Shown here: positions 18,358-27,460 of the stretch, one piece after another | How positions within the stretch are numbered: position 1 is the first letter of the stretch | Layout: each line of letters begins with the position of its first letter | Source of the DNA: Roseitranquillus sp963776845 | GTDB lineage: Bacteria > Pseudomonadota > Alphaproteobacteria > Rhodobacterales > Rhodobacteraceae | DNA: 64,000 nt | Assembly (NCBI GenBank): GCA_963776845.1 | Contig: CAVZOJ010000002.1 | Coordinates: forward strand, 806,001-870,000 | Direction of reading: 5' to 3' | Program-made: the position numbers and the translations under genes | Notes under the pieces: model-generated | What the model was told of the DNA's origin: nothing | Databases searched by the model: none | Seen by the model: the letters and a program-made list of their open reading frames with translations, nothing else

Positions 18358-18628
18358 GCCGGACTCCTCCCAAGCGCGACATCCAAGGCCCGGGTGATCT
18401 GGCTTTCCGAGGCGTCGGCCCACCGGCCACAGACGTGTTGATCGGTGCGCATGAGATAGATCGCGCGCTCGGCCTGGCCAAGATAGCGTTGCCGGAGATC
18501 CTCGCCCGGCATGTCGATACGCAGGAGCCGGCAGCCGGCCGGTACGTTGGGCGGATCGATGTCGAGGGCCATGACGACGAACCCGTCGCCAAGCTGATCG
18601 AGCAGGAAACCCTCTGCGAGTGGAGTCC
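18354..18628 (-). pseudogene. C-terminal remnant of an FAD-dependent aromatic monooxygenase
   Basis: The frame reads GTPLAEGFLLDQLGDGFVVM, CRLLRIDMPGEDLRQRYLGQ and AERAIYLMRTDQHVCGRW. This fits the thioredoxin-like C-terminal domain of MhpA-type 3-hydroxyphenylpropionate/phenol hydroxylases. The FAD-binding N-terminus and substrate domain (roughly 400 residues) are gone. At about 18628 the sequence jumps straight into an internal part of hmgA, so a deletion joined the two genes. Its stop overlaps the DUF2783 start (ATGA), showing the original operon order. Confidence 0.65.
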
Positions 18629-18735
18629 CGGTCGGGTCCGTGCGGCAGCATGCAATTATGCAGCGACATCCCGCCAGGGACGAATCCCTGCGGTTTGGCG
18701 TCGTACTGGCCGTGGATGTTGCCCATGAGTAATGA

Positions 18736-20221
18736 GTTCAGCCTGAACAAAGCGGATGTCTCTGATTTCGCACGATAAGGCGCAATTTCTCGTGGCTCCT
18801 GATTGCAGGTATTCGTAGAATTCCGGCGGGAACCCTGCGATTTCGGATGCGCCGATGAAACCGAAGACCCGCCACCCCGAGCAGGATGATCTGCTGCGGC
18901 CGCGCCTGGTCGACCTGATCGACATGGGCCACGAGCTGGTGAAGCTCGAGGCGCTGATCGACTGGGAGTTCTTCGAGCGGGAGTGGGCAGGGTTCTTCCC
19001 GTCCGGCAAAGGGCGACCGGCGACGTCGCCGCGGCTGGTGGCGGGGCTGCTCTATCTCCAGCACGCGTTCGCCCTGTCGGACGAGGCGGTGGTCGCGCGG
19101 TGGGTCGAGAACCCGTACTACCAGCATTTCTGCGGTGAGACTTTCTTTCAGCATCGTCCGCCGATCGATCCGTCCTCGCTCACCCGCTGGCGCCAGCGCA
19201 TCGGCGAAGAAGGTGTGGAGTGGCTGCTGACCGCGACGATCGAGGCCGGTCGCGCCTCGGGAACGGTCAAGGACCAGAGCATCGAGAGGGTGTCGGTCGA
19301 CACCACGGTCATGGAGAAGAACATCGCCCACCCGACCGACGCCCGGCTCTACGAGACGGCGCGGCGGAAGCTGGTGGCGCTCGCCGCCGAGGCCGGGATC
19401 GAGCTGCGGCAGAGCTATGCGCGCCTGGCGCCGCGGCTGGCGGCGAAGGCCGGCAGGTACGCCCACGCCCGTCAGTTCAAGCGGATGCGCAAGGCGCTGC
19501 GCACGCTCAAGGGCTACACCGGCCGGGTCATGCGCGATCTCCGCCGCCGGCTCGAGGACATCCCGGACGGGCCGCTGCGGGAGCGCATCCTCGACATGCT
19601 GGTCCTGACCTCGCGGCTCTTGCACCAGCAGCCGAAGGACAAGGGCAAGCTCTACAGCCTGCACGAGCCGGAGGTCGACTGCATCTCCAAGGGCAAGGCG
19701 CGGGTGCGATACGAGTTCGGCACCAAGGTCAGCGTCGCCGCCACCACCCGCGAGGGCTTCATCGTCGGCATGCGGGCGCTGCCGGGCAACCCCTACGACG
19801 GCCACACCCTCGCCGAGGCTCTCGAGCAGGTCGAGGTGCTGACCGATCGCCGCCCGTCCCTCGCCGTCGTCGACCGCGGCTACCGCGGCCACGGCGTCGA
19901 GACCACGCGCGTGCTGATCAGCGGCACCCGCAGGGGGCTTACGCCGCCGCTCGCCAAGCTCCTGCGCCGCCGCAGCGCCATCGAGCCGGAGATCGGCCAC
20001 ATGAAGACCGACGGGCGGCTGACGCGCTGCCCGCTGAAGGGAACCGCCGGCGACGCGCTCTTCGCCGTCCTCTGCGCCTGCGGCCACAACCTCCGCAAGA
20101 TCCTCGCCCACCTGAGGGCCTTTTGGGCCCTCCTGATCGCCGCCATTCTCGGCGCGCTCAGACCCGACTGCACCCCCAAGGACAGTGTTGCCGCCGCCTA
20201 ATCGGATTGTTCAGGCTGAAC
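18736..20221 (+). mobile_element. IS5/IS1182-type element, copy 2 (1,486 bp), inside hmgA
   Basis: It is identical in length and ends to copy 1 (GTTCAGCCTGAACAA at the left, mirrored at the right). The target duplication is TAATGA at 18730-18735 and 20222-20227. The insertion separates KNVI from the downstream MGNIHGQYDAKP of hmgA. Because each copy has its own matching target duplication, the two copies inserted independently and do not form a composite transposon. Confidence 0.92.
18855..20201 (+). CDS. IS5/IS1182-type DDE transposase (copy 2)
   Basis: A 448-residue intact transposase with the same domain layout as copy 1: DUF772-like N-terminus, VSVDTTVMEKN, LAVVDRGYRGHG and SAIEPEIGHMKTDGR. 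It differs from copy 1 by about three residues. It is transcribed against the host hmgA gene. The near-identity of the two copies points to recent transposition, later than most of the decay around it. Confidence 0.9.
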   Translation: MKPKTRHPEQDDLLRPRLVDLIDMGHELVKLEALIDWEFFEREWAGFFPSGKGRPATSPRLVAGLLYLQHAFALSDEAVVARWVENPYYQHFCGETFFQHRPPIDPSSLTRWRQRIGEEGVEWLLTATIEAGRASGTVKDQSIERVSVDTTVMEKNIAHPTDARLYETARRKLVALAAEAGIELRQSYARLAPRLAAKAGRYAHARQFKRMRKALRTLKGYTGRVMRDLRRRLEDIPDGPLRERILDMLVLTSRLLHQQPKDKGKLYSLHEPEVDCISKGKARVRYEFGTKVSVAATTREGFIVGMRALPGNPYDGHTLAEALEQVEVLTDRRPSLAVVDRGYRGHGVETTRVLISGTRRGLTPPLAKLLRRRSAIEPEIGHMKTDGRLTRCPLKGTAGDALFAVLCACGHNLRKILAHLRAFWALLIAAILGALRPDCTPKDSVAAA

Positions 20222-21465
20222 TAATGACGTTCTTGTGGTACCACGGCGGCCGGAAGGTGTTCTCGGCCACGTTCCACCGGTCGCGGAACAGCACAAAATC
20301 GATGTTCGCCGTCCCCTCGACGCCCGAAGGTGCCGTCAGCACCGTGTAGATCGAAGGATCGGGGTGGTCGAACAGGATCGCGCCGACCGGACAATAAGCG
20401 TTCAAGTCGTATTTCGCAGGCGCGTAGTTGCCGTGCCACGCCACGACGTCGAGCGGCGAGTGCCCGATCTCGCAGCGGTGGAACTGGCCGCACCACTTGA
20501 TGGTGAGGGTGGACGGTGCCTCACGATCCTCGAACGCCGCAACCGGCGTCTTGAAGTCGCGCCGGTTCGCCATGCAGTTCGCACCGATCGGTCCATGGCC
20601 GGGCAGGGTGAACTTCTGGCCGTAGTTCTCGCAGACGAAGCCGCGCGCCGGGGCTCCAGGACCTCGACGCGATAGACCAGACCACGCGGAATCAGCGCAA
20701 TCTCTTGCGGCGCGACGTCGATGATGCCGAGTTCGGTGGCAAACCGCAGCTTGCCTTGCTGCGGGACGACGAGCGTCTCGCCATCGGCGGAATAGAAGTA
20801 GTCGTCCGGCATCGAGGCGGTGACGAGATAGACGTGCGCCGCCATACCGGTCTGGGTGTTGACGTCGCCAGCGGTGGTCATCGTCCGCATTCCGGCGAGC
20901 CAGGTCAGCTTGCGTTCGGTGTGCGGCACCGGATCCCAGCGGTACTGACCGAGAGAGGTGACGTTCTTGACCACATTCGGCGCCGTCTTCCAGAGAGACG
21001 GCTGCATAGCGTCCCTGGTGCTTCACGGAGGGCCGGATGCGATAGCCCATGTCCTCTCGTTCTGGTGGCTCGGCGCGGTGAACGAGGTGCCCGAAAGCTG
21101 CTCTCCATAGAGGCCGTGGTTTACCTTCTGAGGGCTATTCATGCCTTGGGGCAGGGCGCCAGGCAGCGCCTCGCTCTCAAAGTCGTTGCCGAAGCTCTGC
21201 ATGTAGCCCGCAGTGGTGCCCACCGGCGTTGCGGCCTGCACGAGGCCCGAGGCGGAGCGTTGGACGTTCATCGGATGTTCTCCACGTTCGAGTCGCTGCC
21301 GATAGGGCGGACTTTAGCGGACATTGGATTGGACCGAGACCACCGATCATAAATGCCTTGCGCTTTTTGGCGGGTCCACCTTAGCCGCGGCCATGGCGCT
21401 TCGACTGCGCCCCGGAACAGCGCCCCGTTCGCGGCGTTGCCGTTCGATTGGCACAAGGGGTTATC

Positions 21466-22887
21466 ATGGCCGAGAAGAGCACGAAGTCGCAGAAATCCGC
21501 GCCCAGCGAAACCGAGATCCAGCCGTCGAAGAAGGCGGAGGGACGTGTCGAGGGATTTCGCCAACTCGCAGGCCGCATCGCTGCGGGTGAGCAAATCGTT
21601 GTGCCGACGCTGTTCGAAGGCCAGCAGCGGAGGGAGCATGTCCGCTCCACGCTGCGTGAGGATCACGCCGCCCGGATCGAGCAGCGGGCACATGGGGCGC
21701 GAGAGAAATTCGATGAACTGTCTAGGAATTTCTTCAAGTTCTTCCGCGGGACCGCTCTGTTGTTCTACCGCGACATGGTGGGCCAGGACGCGCACATGCC
21801 GTCGGTCATGGCTCTGGGCGACGTGCATCCGGGCAACTTCGGTGTTATGCCAGACCGGAACGGGGCGCCGATCTTCGGCGTCAACGACTTCGACGAGACG
21901 ATTTACGCGCCCTTCACGTGGGACCTCAAGCGCGGAGCGACGGGCTTCTGGATCGCGGCGCGCGAGGTTGCCGGGATGAAGCGCGACAAGCGGCGCAAGA
22001 TCGTCGCGAAGTTCGTCAAGGGCTATCTCGAAGCGATGCAGGGCTATGCCGAGCGCGCGACTGAGAAGAACGATGCCTACCGCATGGACAATTCGCCGAA
22101 GGTCATCCGCCGGCTCTTCGAGGAGTCCTGGGAAGACCGCAAGGAATGGCTCTGGGACGACTATCTCAAGGCGTCGGGGAAAGGCTTCCGCGCCAGCGAC
22201 GAGCTGCAGCCGATCTCCTCGGAGAAGGAAAAGTTCCAGAAGGGACTGAGCGATCTCGTCAAGAGCAAGGGCATCGACGTTCCGGCCCGCGCCGGTGAAC
22301 TCAAGGTCAAGGATGTCTGCGTCCGGCATGGTCAGGGAACTGCGTCCCTCGGTCTGCCGCGGTACTACGTTCTGGTCGAGGGGCCGTCGGAGGACGCCAC
22401 CGACGACATCATCATCGAATTCAAGCGCGCTCGCCGTTCGGCGCTGGAGGGCCTGACGCCGCCGTCCGACTTCAATGCAGGCGACAAGGCCGACCGGATT
22501 GCGCACGGGCAAGAGGTGCAGCTTGCCCACGGTGACATCTTCTACGGCGCGGTCGAAATCGACGGGGCTAGCTTCATGACGCGGGAGCGCGCACCGTTCA
22601 GGGACGACATCGACCTCGATGAGTTGAGCTACAAGACGTGGAAACAGTACGCACGTGTCTGTGGCGCGGCATTGGCTCAGTCGCACGCCTTATCAGATGA
22701 TCTCGGCCAGATCGACTACGACGTCGAGCCGTCGATTGTCGCGGCGGCGAGCCCTCGGAAGCTCTTCATCTCCGACATCGTCCGTTTCACCGAAGAGGCA
22801 GCAGACCGTCTGAAAGAGGACCACGCGTACTTTCGCCAGGATCACGCGCAGGGCGCCTTCGACAGCATCGACATCGTCTATCGCTAG
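21466..22887 (+). CDS. DUF2252 family protein with kinase-like motifs
   Basis: A 473-residue cytoplasmic protein with no signal peptide and a Lys/Ser/Glu-rich N-terminus. PF10009 (DUF2252) spans about residues 40-460. It carries ALGDVHPGNFGVM near residue 120 and FGVNDFDETIYAPFTWDLKR near residue 145. These resemble the catalytic loop and metal-binding DFD of aminoglycoside-phosphotransferase-like kinases. The biological substrate is unknown. The ATG at 21466 is chosen over an in-frame start at 21448 because it follows the last upstream disorder. The gene stands alone, between hmgA wreckage and an NTF2-like gene on the other strand. Confidence 0.8.
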   Translation: MAEKSTKSQKSAPSETEIQPSKKAEGRVEGFRQLAGRIAAGEQIVVPTLFEGQQRREHVRSTLREDHAARIEQRAHGAREKFDELSRNFFKFFRGTALLFYRDMVGQDAHMPSVMALGDVHPGNFGVMPDRNGAPIFGVNDFDETIYAPFTWDLKRGATGFWIAAREVAGMKRDKRRKIVAKFVKGYLEAMQGYAERATEKNDAYRMDNSPKVIRRLFEESWEDRKEWLWDDYLKASGKGFRASDELQPISSEKEKFQKGLSDLVKSKGIDVPARAGELKVKDVCVRHGQGTASLGLPRYYVLVEGPSEDATDDIIIEFKRARRSALEGLTPPSDFNAGDKADRIAHGQEVQLAHGDIFYGAVEIDGASFMTRERAPFRDDIDLDELSYKTWKQYARVCGAALAQSHALSDDLGQIDYDVEPSIVAAASPRKLFISDIVRFTEEAADRLKEDHAYFRQDHAQGAFDSIDIVYR

Positions 22888-22980
22888 GCCGTCACCCGCT
22901 GTGCCGGTGCTTTCTTGCTCGCAAGAGAGGCAATGTGTCGGCTTCGGCGCCGATTGCCGGGGAGAGGCGCTTAGCCAAGG

Positions 22981-23964
22981 TCATGACGCGGGAAGGTCCT
23001 CCAGGATATCTCTTCCAATCTGCCGAAACAGGTCGATGTAGTCGAGCAGGACCCAATTTTCCGCGATCTGCCCAGAAGAGCACCGATAGAAGTCCATCAC
23101 CCTCAGCGAGAGCTTCTTTCCCGAGGCTGGCACACCGAGATACTCACCGAGGTGAGTCATCGTCATCGACGGCCATCCTGAGACCGCTGCGTACGGGCCG
23201 TCGCCGATCCGGCAGTAGTGGTTACCGCCCTTGCGGTCCGGGAATGCCGAAAGGAATGCCGCCCGGTGATCCTTCACGAAGCCGTTCCAGCGATAATTGC
23301 TGCCGACACCGCCAGGCCCGTACCACAGCATGTCGTCTGACCAATATCCGCTGGACCCCGTCTGACCCTTCGATGCTCCGGTCTCTGGGTCGAAGACATG
23401 CAGGTCGGATAGCATCGCCTCGACGAGGTCCAGACTTTTTTCGCCGCCGTCGCTGTGGGGCAGGACCCCGTCGTGCGTGGCAGGACCCGGAAAGAGCATC
23501 TCGGTGCCGAGCGTGGTGGGAAATGGGTGAAAGCCCGCCTGACGCAGGAGGTCGGGCAGATCGAGGATGATCCGCGCTTCGATGACGCGCCCATCCAGCA
23601 CCCTATAGAACTCACCGGCGCGCAGGAAAATCAGCCTGCCGGACGGCGGGATTCTGAATAATGGCCGCTCGAACGTTCCGACGTAGTGCGTCAAGGAGAC
23701 GACCCAATCGCCGCCGACCTGCCTGCGATTACGGCCGCCGATGAAGATCTCGTCGCGCCGATGAACGTGTGGAATGGCGCGTCGCAGCGGCGCGTAGAGT
23801 CCTTCGAAAATGGTCTCCCGTCCCTGGAGCGCCTCGATCGGACAGGAGACGTGGAATACGGCGTCCCTCGCGATCCCGCGCGCCAAGGCCGCTGCCATAG
23901 ACGCTTCCGATGAGGAAAAGACCCCGTGCAAGAAGGCCTTCGTCTGTCTCCTGAAGTCATTCAC
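22981..23964 (-). CDS. Two-domain NTF2/SnoaL-like protein
   Basis: A 327-residue protein made of two NTF2-like (SnoaL/ester cyclase-type) halves. The first has VFHVSCPIEALQGRETIFEG and RAGEFYRVLDGRVIEARIIL. The second has DMLWYGPGGVGSNYRWNGFV and LRVMDFYRCSSGQIAENWVL. The GTG at 23964 (VNDFRRQ) has an AGGTG site 8 bases upstream and is preferred to the ATG at 24006, which would overlap a predicted operator. It is divergent from the ABC operon and shares its control region. It resembles the proteins at 30091 and 32917. The enzymatic role (cyclase, hydratase or isomerase) is not known. Confidence 0.75.
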   Translation of the reverse strand: MNDFRRQTKAFLHGVFSSSEASMAAALARGIARDAVFHVSCPIEALQGRETIFEGLYAPLRRAIPHVHRRDEIFIGGRNRRQVGGDWVVSLTHYVGTFERPLFRIPPSGRLIFLRAGEFYRVLDGRVIEARIILDLPDLLRQAGFHPFPTTLGTEMLFPGPATHDGVLPHSDGGEKSLDLVEAMLSDLHVFDPETGASKGQTGSSGYWSDDMLWYGPGGVGSNYRWNGFVKDHRAAFLSAFPDRKGGNHYCRIGDGPYAAVSGWPSMTMTHLGEYLGVPASGKKLSLRVMDFYRCSSGQIAENWVLLDYIDLFRQIGRDILEDLPAS

Positions 23965-23975
23965 GTGCTGGCACC

Positions 23976-23989
23976 TGCATACGATTGCA
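23976..23989 (-). promoter_or_regulatory. Candidate LacI-type operator, site 1
   Basis: TGCATACGATTGCA, a near-palindrome of the TGCAANCGNTTGCA type bound by LacI/GalR proteins. It lies 12 bases before the GTG of the divergent NTF2-like gene. The same motif recurs in inverted orientation at 24029-24044. Confidence 0.55.
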
Positions 23990-24028
23990 AAAAAACCTTG
24001 CCGCATCTGTGACGCTGCGTTAAGTGCT

Positions 24029-24044
24029 TTGCAAGCGTATGCAA
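24029..24044 (+). promoter_or_regulatory. Candidate LacI-type operator, site 2
   Basis: TTGCAAGCGTATGCAA, with perfect TTGCA/TGCAA arms around a CG-containing centre. It is 16 bases before the ATG of the ABC ATPase gene and close to its AGGAG ribosome site. The LacI-family gene at 31901 in the same operon is the obvious candidate regulator. Confidence 0.6.
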
Positions 24045-24060
24045 ACGCGCAGGAGCCTCA

Positions 24061-25114
24061 ATGGCGCAGATTCAGCTTCGCAACATATCGAAAAGGTGGG
24101 GCTCCTTCGTGGGGGTCGACGATTTCGACCTCACGATCGCCGACAAGGAGTTCCTGGTACTTCTCGGACCCTCGGGCTGCGGCAAGACGACCACCATGCG
24201 GATGATCGCGGGGCTTGAGGATCCGACAGAAGGCGAGATCAGGATCGGCGATCGCGTCGTCAACAATCTCGATCCCAAGGATCGGGATGTGGCGATGGTG
24301 TTCCAGTCCTACGGGCTCTACCCGAACCTCAACGTATACGAGAATATCCGCTTCCCGCTGAAAGTGCGGAAGGTCGATGCCGCGACGCACGACGCGAGGG
24401 TTCGCAAGGCGGCGGAAATGGTCGAGCTCACCGATTTCCTACACCGCAAGCCGGCAGAGCTGTCTGGCGGGCAGCGCCAGCGCGTCGCGTTGGCCCGCGC
24501 GATCGTGCGCGAGCCGAACGTCTTCCTGATGGACGAACCGCTTTCGAACCTCGACGCCAAGCTGCGCGTCTCGACCCGGGCGCAGATCAAGAACCTCAGC
24601 CACGAGCTGAAGGTCACGACCGTCTACGTCACTCACGACCAGATCGAGGCGATGACACTCGCCGACCGTGTGGTGGTCATGCAGCGCGGCGTGGTCCAGC
24701 AGGTCGGGACGCCGACCGAAATCTACGACAATCCGGCGAACACCTTCGTTGCGGGTTTCATCGGCTCCCCGGCGATGAACCTCATGCAAGGCGAGATTCT
24801 CTGGCGGCACCTTCCGCGGCAAGAACGTCGAGATCTCGGGCCTCGGGGCCGAGGACGGACCGGTGACCCTGGGATTTCGAGCGGAGGATGCGTCGGTCGC
24901 CGATTGCCCGGCGGAAATCGCCGCGCCGATCTATACGCTGGAGCTGCTGGGCGACGCCACCATGCTGACCGTCCGCGCGGGAGGCGAGCTCGTCTCGGTC
25001 AAGGCACCCAAGGATTTCCGCGCCGAGATCGGGGATCCGGTGTCGTTCTCGGTGCCGGTCGGCATCTGCCACCTCTTCGATCACGAGACCGGCAAGCGAC
25101 TGCGCCTTTCGTGA
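24061..25114 (+). pseudogene. Ugp/Mal-type ABC transporter ATPase with one frame break
   Basis: This is the ATP-hydrolysing subunit of a carbohydrate importer (MalK/UgpC type). It shows Walker A GPSGCGKTTTMRMIAGL, the signature LSGGQRQRVALARAI, Walker B VFLMDEPLSNLDAKLR and the switch YVTHDQIEAMTLADRVVVMQ. After GSPAMNLMQGEI an extra C near 24797 shifts the frame. The regulatory C-terminal domain (GGTFRGKNVEISGLG through FDHETGKRLRLS, stop 25112-25114) lies in the next frame, and the length is one base over a multiple of three. All other genes of the operon are intact, so sequencing error is a real alternative to a pseudogene. As written, the product would keep the ATPase domain but lose the TOBE-like domain. 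Confidence 0.75.
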
Positions 25115-25160
25115 TGCGACAGCGCCAGGAGGCTTCCGGCGCCCAACAGGGAGACAAATA

Positions 25161-26384
25161 ATGTACCTCAGAACTATGGCACTGGCGGGCACCGTCTCGC
25201 TGTTGGGCAGCACGGCGTTCGGTTCCTGCGCGTACGAGAACCAGGCGCCAATCAAGATGCTCTCCGCGGGCTTCGAGGCATGGAAGGCGGTAGCCGACGC
25301 CATGGCCGAGTGCGGCAACTTCGAGGCCGAGCTCGATCAGGAGTTCCGCACCAAGCAGCCCGCCGCCTTCGCCGCAACTCCGTCCCTCTATCACATCGGC
25401 GGCGTCTCGAACGGTACGGTCACGCCGCTGCTGAATGAGGGCACGATCCGACCTCTCGACGACCTCGTAGAGAAATACGGACAGGACCTGTCGCCGAACC
25501 AGCTCATCCGCATCAATGGCCAGATCATGGCCATCGCAATGATGGTGAACACCCAGCACCTGATGTACCGCGAGGACATCCTTTACGACCTCGGCATCGA
25601 GGTGCCCGAGACCTGGGACGAGGTTCTCGCCGCTGCAGAGCAGATCGAAGCAGCGGGTTCGGTTGACTACCCGATCGGCGCCACCATGGCTTCGGGGTGG
25701 AACCTCGCGCAGGACTTCGTGAACATGTTCTACGGCTTCGGCGGCGAGTTCTACGACGACGCCAACATGCCGACGCTCAACAACGAGGCCGGCATCAATG
25801 CGCTTAACATGATGAAGCGCATGACCGAGTACATGGATCCCGAATATCTGGTGTCGGACTCGACATACGTTCAGCAGCAGTTCCAGCAGGAGCAGATCGC
25901 AATGGCGAACCTGTGGAGCAGCCGGGCCGGCGCCATGGACGACGAAGGCGAGAGCGCGGTCGTGGGCCTGGTCGAGACCGCCATGGCGCCTCGCGCGATG
26001 GAGGGTGGTCCGCCGGCGACCACGATCTGGTGGGACGGTGTGGTCATTGCCAGGAACATCTCCGACGAGGAGGCCGAGGCAGCGTTTCAACTGATCCTCG
26101 AGGGGCTCGACTCCGAGATGGTGCAGGCGAATCCCGAGGCCGCGATCTGGCTGATCCCCGGCTATGAGCCAACAAGACTGGCGGCCGGTGCGATCGCGAC
26201 GTTGACGGCCGATCCTGCGCCGGCGGCATACCCCTCGACCTCGGCGATGGGCCTCATGCACACGGCGCTCGGCAATGGGGTACCGGACTTCCTGACCGGG
26301 GCCAAGGATGCCGAGACGACACTGGCCGACATCGAGGAGGCATACCTGACGTCCGCGCGAGAAGCCGGGCTGATCGACGGCTGA
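25161..26384 (+). CDS. ABC transporter solute-binding protein, family 1
   Basis: A 407-residue periplasmic binding protein. The signal peptide covers about residues 1-21 (MALAGTVSLLGSTAFG). The mature part has the family-1 bacterial extracellular solute-binding fold (ETWDEVLAAAEQIEAAGSVD, then IGATMASGWNLAQDFVNMFY). A Cys follows the cleavage region and a second lies near residue 51; a disulfide is possible, and the lipobox fit is poor. The gene follows the ATPase by 46 bases and precedes two permease genes, forming a complete importer. The ligand cannot be told from sequence; sugars, polyols and glycerol-phosphate-like compounds are typical for the class. Confidence 0.85.
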   Translation: MYLRTMALAGTVSLLGSTAFGSCAYENQAPIKMLSAGFEAWKAVADAMAECGNFEAELDQEFRTKQPAAFAATPSLYHIGGVSNGTVTPLLNEGTIRPLDDLVEKYGQDLSPNQLIRINGQIMAIAMMVNTQHLMYREDILYDLGIEVPETWDEVLAAAEQIEAAGSVDYPIGATMASGWNLAQDFVNMFYGFGGEFYDDANMPTLNNEAGINALNMMKRMTEYMDPEYLVSDSTYVQQQFQQEQIAMANLWSSRAGAMDDEGESAVVGLVETAMAPRAMEGGPPATTIWWDGVVIARNISDEEAEAAFQLILEGLDSEMVQANPEAAIWLIPGYEPTRLAAGAIATLTADPAPAAYPSTSAMGLMHTALGNGVPDFLTGAKDAETTLADIEEAYLTSAREAGLIDG

Positions 26385-26437
26385 CACCAGCGGCCGGCCG
26401 GCACATCCGGCCCGGTCGCCCAACCGGGAGGCTCGTG

Positions 26438-27460
26438 ATGAAGTTCAGGACGTTCGCCGCCTTCGTCGGCCCGTCTCTGCTGATGATGCTACTGTTCATC
26501 GCGGCGCCGCTCGTCAGCGTCTTCATACAGAGCTTCTACATAACGCAGCCCATCTTCGAGCAGGTCGAGACCGAGAGCTGCACGCCCGGCTTTCCGAATC
26601 CGACCTGCACGACGGAGATCCGCAGCCAGCCTGCCCTCGACGAGGAGGGACGGGTCGAGACCCGGACCGAGTTCGTCGGCCTACAGAGCTATCGCAACGT
26701 GCTGGAACTCGACCGGGCGGGGGCGGCAATCGCCAACGGAAGCTGGTCGCAACTGATGACCATCGACTTCTGGAAGGCGCTGCGTTTCACGCTGACCTTC
26801 ACGCTGATCACTTTGCCACTGGTCATCATCGTCGGTCTGGCGATCGCGCTGGCTGTCAACAATGCGGTCCGGTCGCTCAGGGGGCCGGTCATCTTCATCT
26901 CGCTCTTGCCGTTCATCATCACGCCGGTGATCGGAGCGCTCTCGATCCGCTGGCTCTTCATCGGCGACGGGATCCTGACCTCGCTCCTCGAATGGTGGCT
27001 ACAGCGCGACATCGCCATGTTCGCGCAGGCCTGGACCATCGAATTGATGATGCTCTTCTACCGCGTCTGGCACGTGGCGCCCTTTGCCTTTGTGATTTTC
27101 TACGCCGGCCTCCAGACGGTGAACCAGGATACCTTGGAATCGGCGATCGTCGACGGTGCCAGCCGATGGCAACGGCTGATCTACGTGGTCGTGCCGCACC
27201 TGATGCCGCTGATCGTCTTCATCGCGCTGATCCACCTGATGGACTGCTATCGGGTGTTCGAGGAGATCGTCGGCTTCTCGAGCCAGGCCCAGGTGATCTC
27301 TCTGCAGTGGTTGACCTACGACTTCCTCACGCCCGACGACAGCGGCAACCGCTCGATCAGCCGTGCCTCGGCCAGCGCGATGCTCACGATGATCGGCATC
27401 GTGATCCTGCTGATCCTGCCGCTTCGCCGGACATGGCGCGACCACAAGGGGACGAGTTGA
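26438..27460 (+). CDS. ABC transporter permease (MalF/UgpA type)
   Basis: A 340-residue inner-membrane permease with about six transmembrane segments. The EAA loop is ESAIVDGASRWQRLIYVVVP. Between the first helix and the transporter core there is a periplasmic insert of about 50 residues containing ETESCTPGFPNPTCTTE; its two cysteines could form a disulfide. The ATG at 26438 follows an in-frame GTG by one codon, and a GGGAGG site precedes both. The stop overlaps the next permease start (TGATG). Confidence 0.85.
   Translation: MKFRTFAAFVGPSLLMMLLFIAAPLVSVFIQSFYITQPIFEQVETESCTPGFPNPTCTTEIRSQPALDEEGRVETRTEFVGLQSYRNVLELDRAGAAIANGSWSQLMTIDFWKALRFTLTFTLITLPLVIIVGLAIALAVNNAVRSLRGPVIFISLLPFIITPVIGALSIRWLFIGDGILTSLLEWWLQRDIAMFAQAWTIELMMLFYRVWHVAPFAFVIFYAGLQTVNQDTLESAIVDGASRWQRLIYVVVPHLMPLIVFIALIHLMDCYRVFEEIVGFSSQAQVISLQWLTYDFLTPDDSGNRSISRASASAMLTMIGIVILLILPLRRTWRDHKGTS

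Larger units (their letters stand above)
18629..21271 (-). pseudogene. hmgA: Homogentisate 1,2-dioxygenase, frameshifted, IS-interrupted and truncated
   Basis: HmgA opens homogentisate to maleylacetoacetate in tyrosine/phenylalanine breakdown. The start at 21271 gives GYMQSFGNDFESEALPGALP and YGEQLSGTSFTAP. Then come YRIRPSVKH, WKTAPNVVKNVTSLGQYRWD and EIALIPRGLVYRVEVLEP, and finally RGFVCENYGQKFTLPGHGPI through PLDVVAWHGNYAPAKYDLNA to RPPWYHKNVI, spread over three frames (breaks near 21040, 21010 and 20650). The IS at 18736-20221 interrupts it after KNVI. The other side continues with MGNIHGQYDAKPQGFVPGGM and SLHNCMLPHGPD before a deletion joins it to the monooxygenase. The last ~60 residues are lost. 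The metal-binding histidine region is partly on each side, so no activity is possible. Confidence 0.85.

Noticed and set aside
11595..20221. A composite transposon bounded by the two 1,486-bp IS copies
   Set aside because: Each copy has its own matching 6-base duplication (TATTTC and TAATGA), and the outer flanks of the pair do not match, so they inserted separately.
24325..24340. Another CGTATACG word, in the ABC ATPase gene
   Set aside because: It encodes the normal NVYENI residues of the family and lacks the flanking GTCGA/TCGAC arms, so it is not a copy of the palindromic insert.
24780..25114. Programmed frameshifting in the ABC ATPase gene to make two products
   Set aside because: The break at 24797 is not at a recognisable slippery heptamer, there is no obvious downstream stimulatory structure, and the window has many other unrelated single-base breaks.
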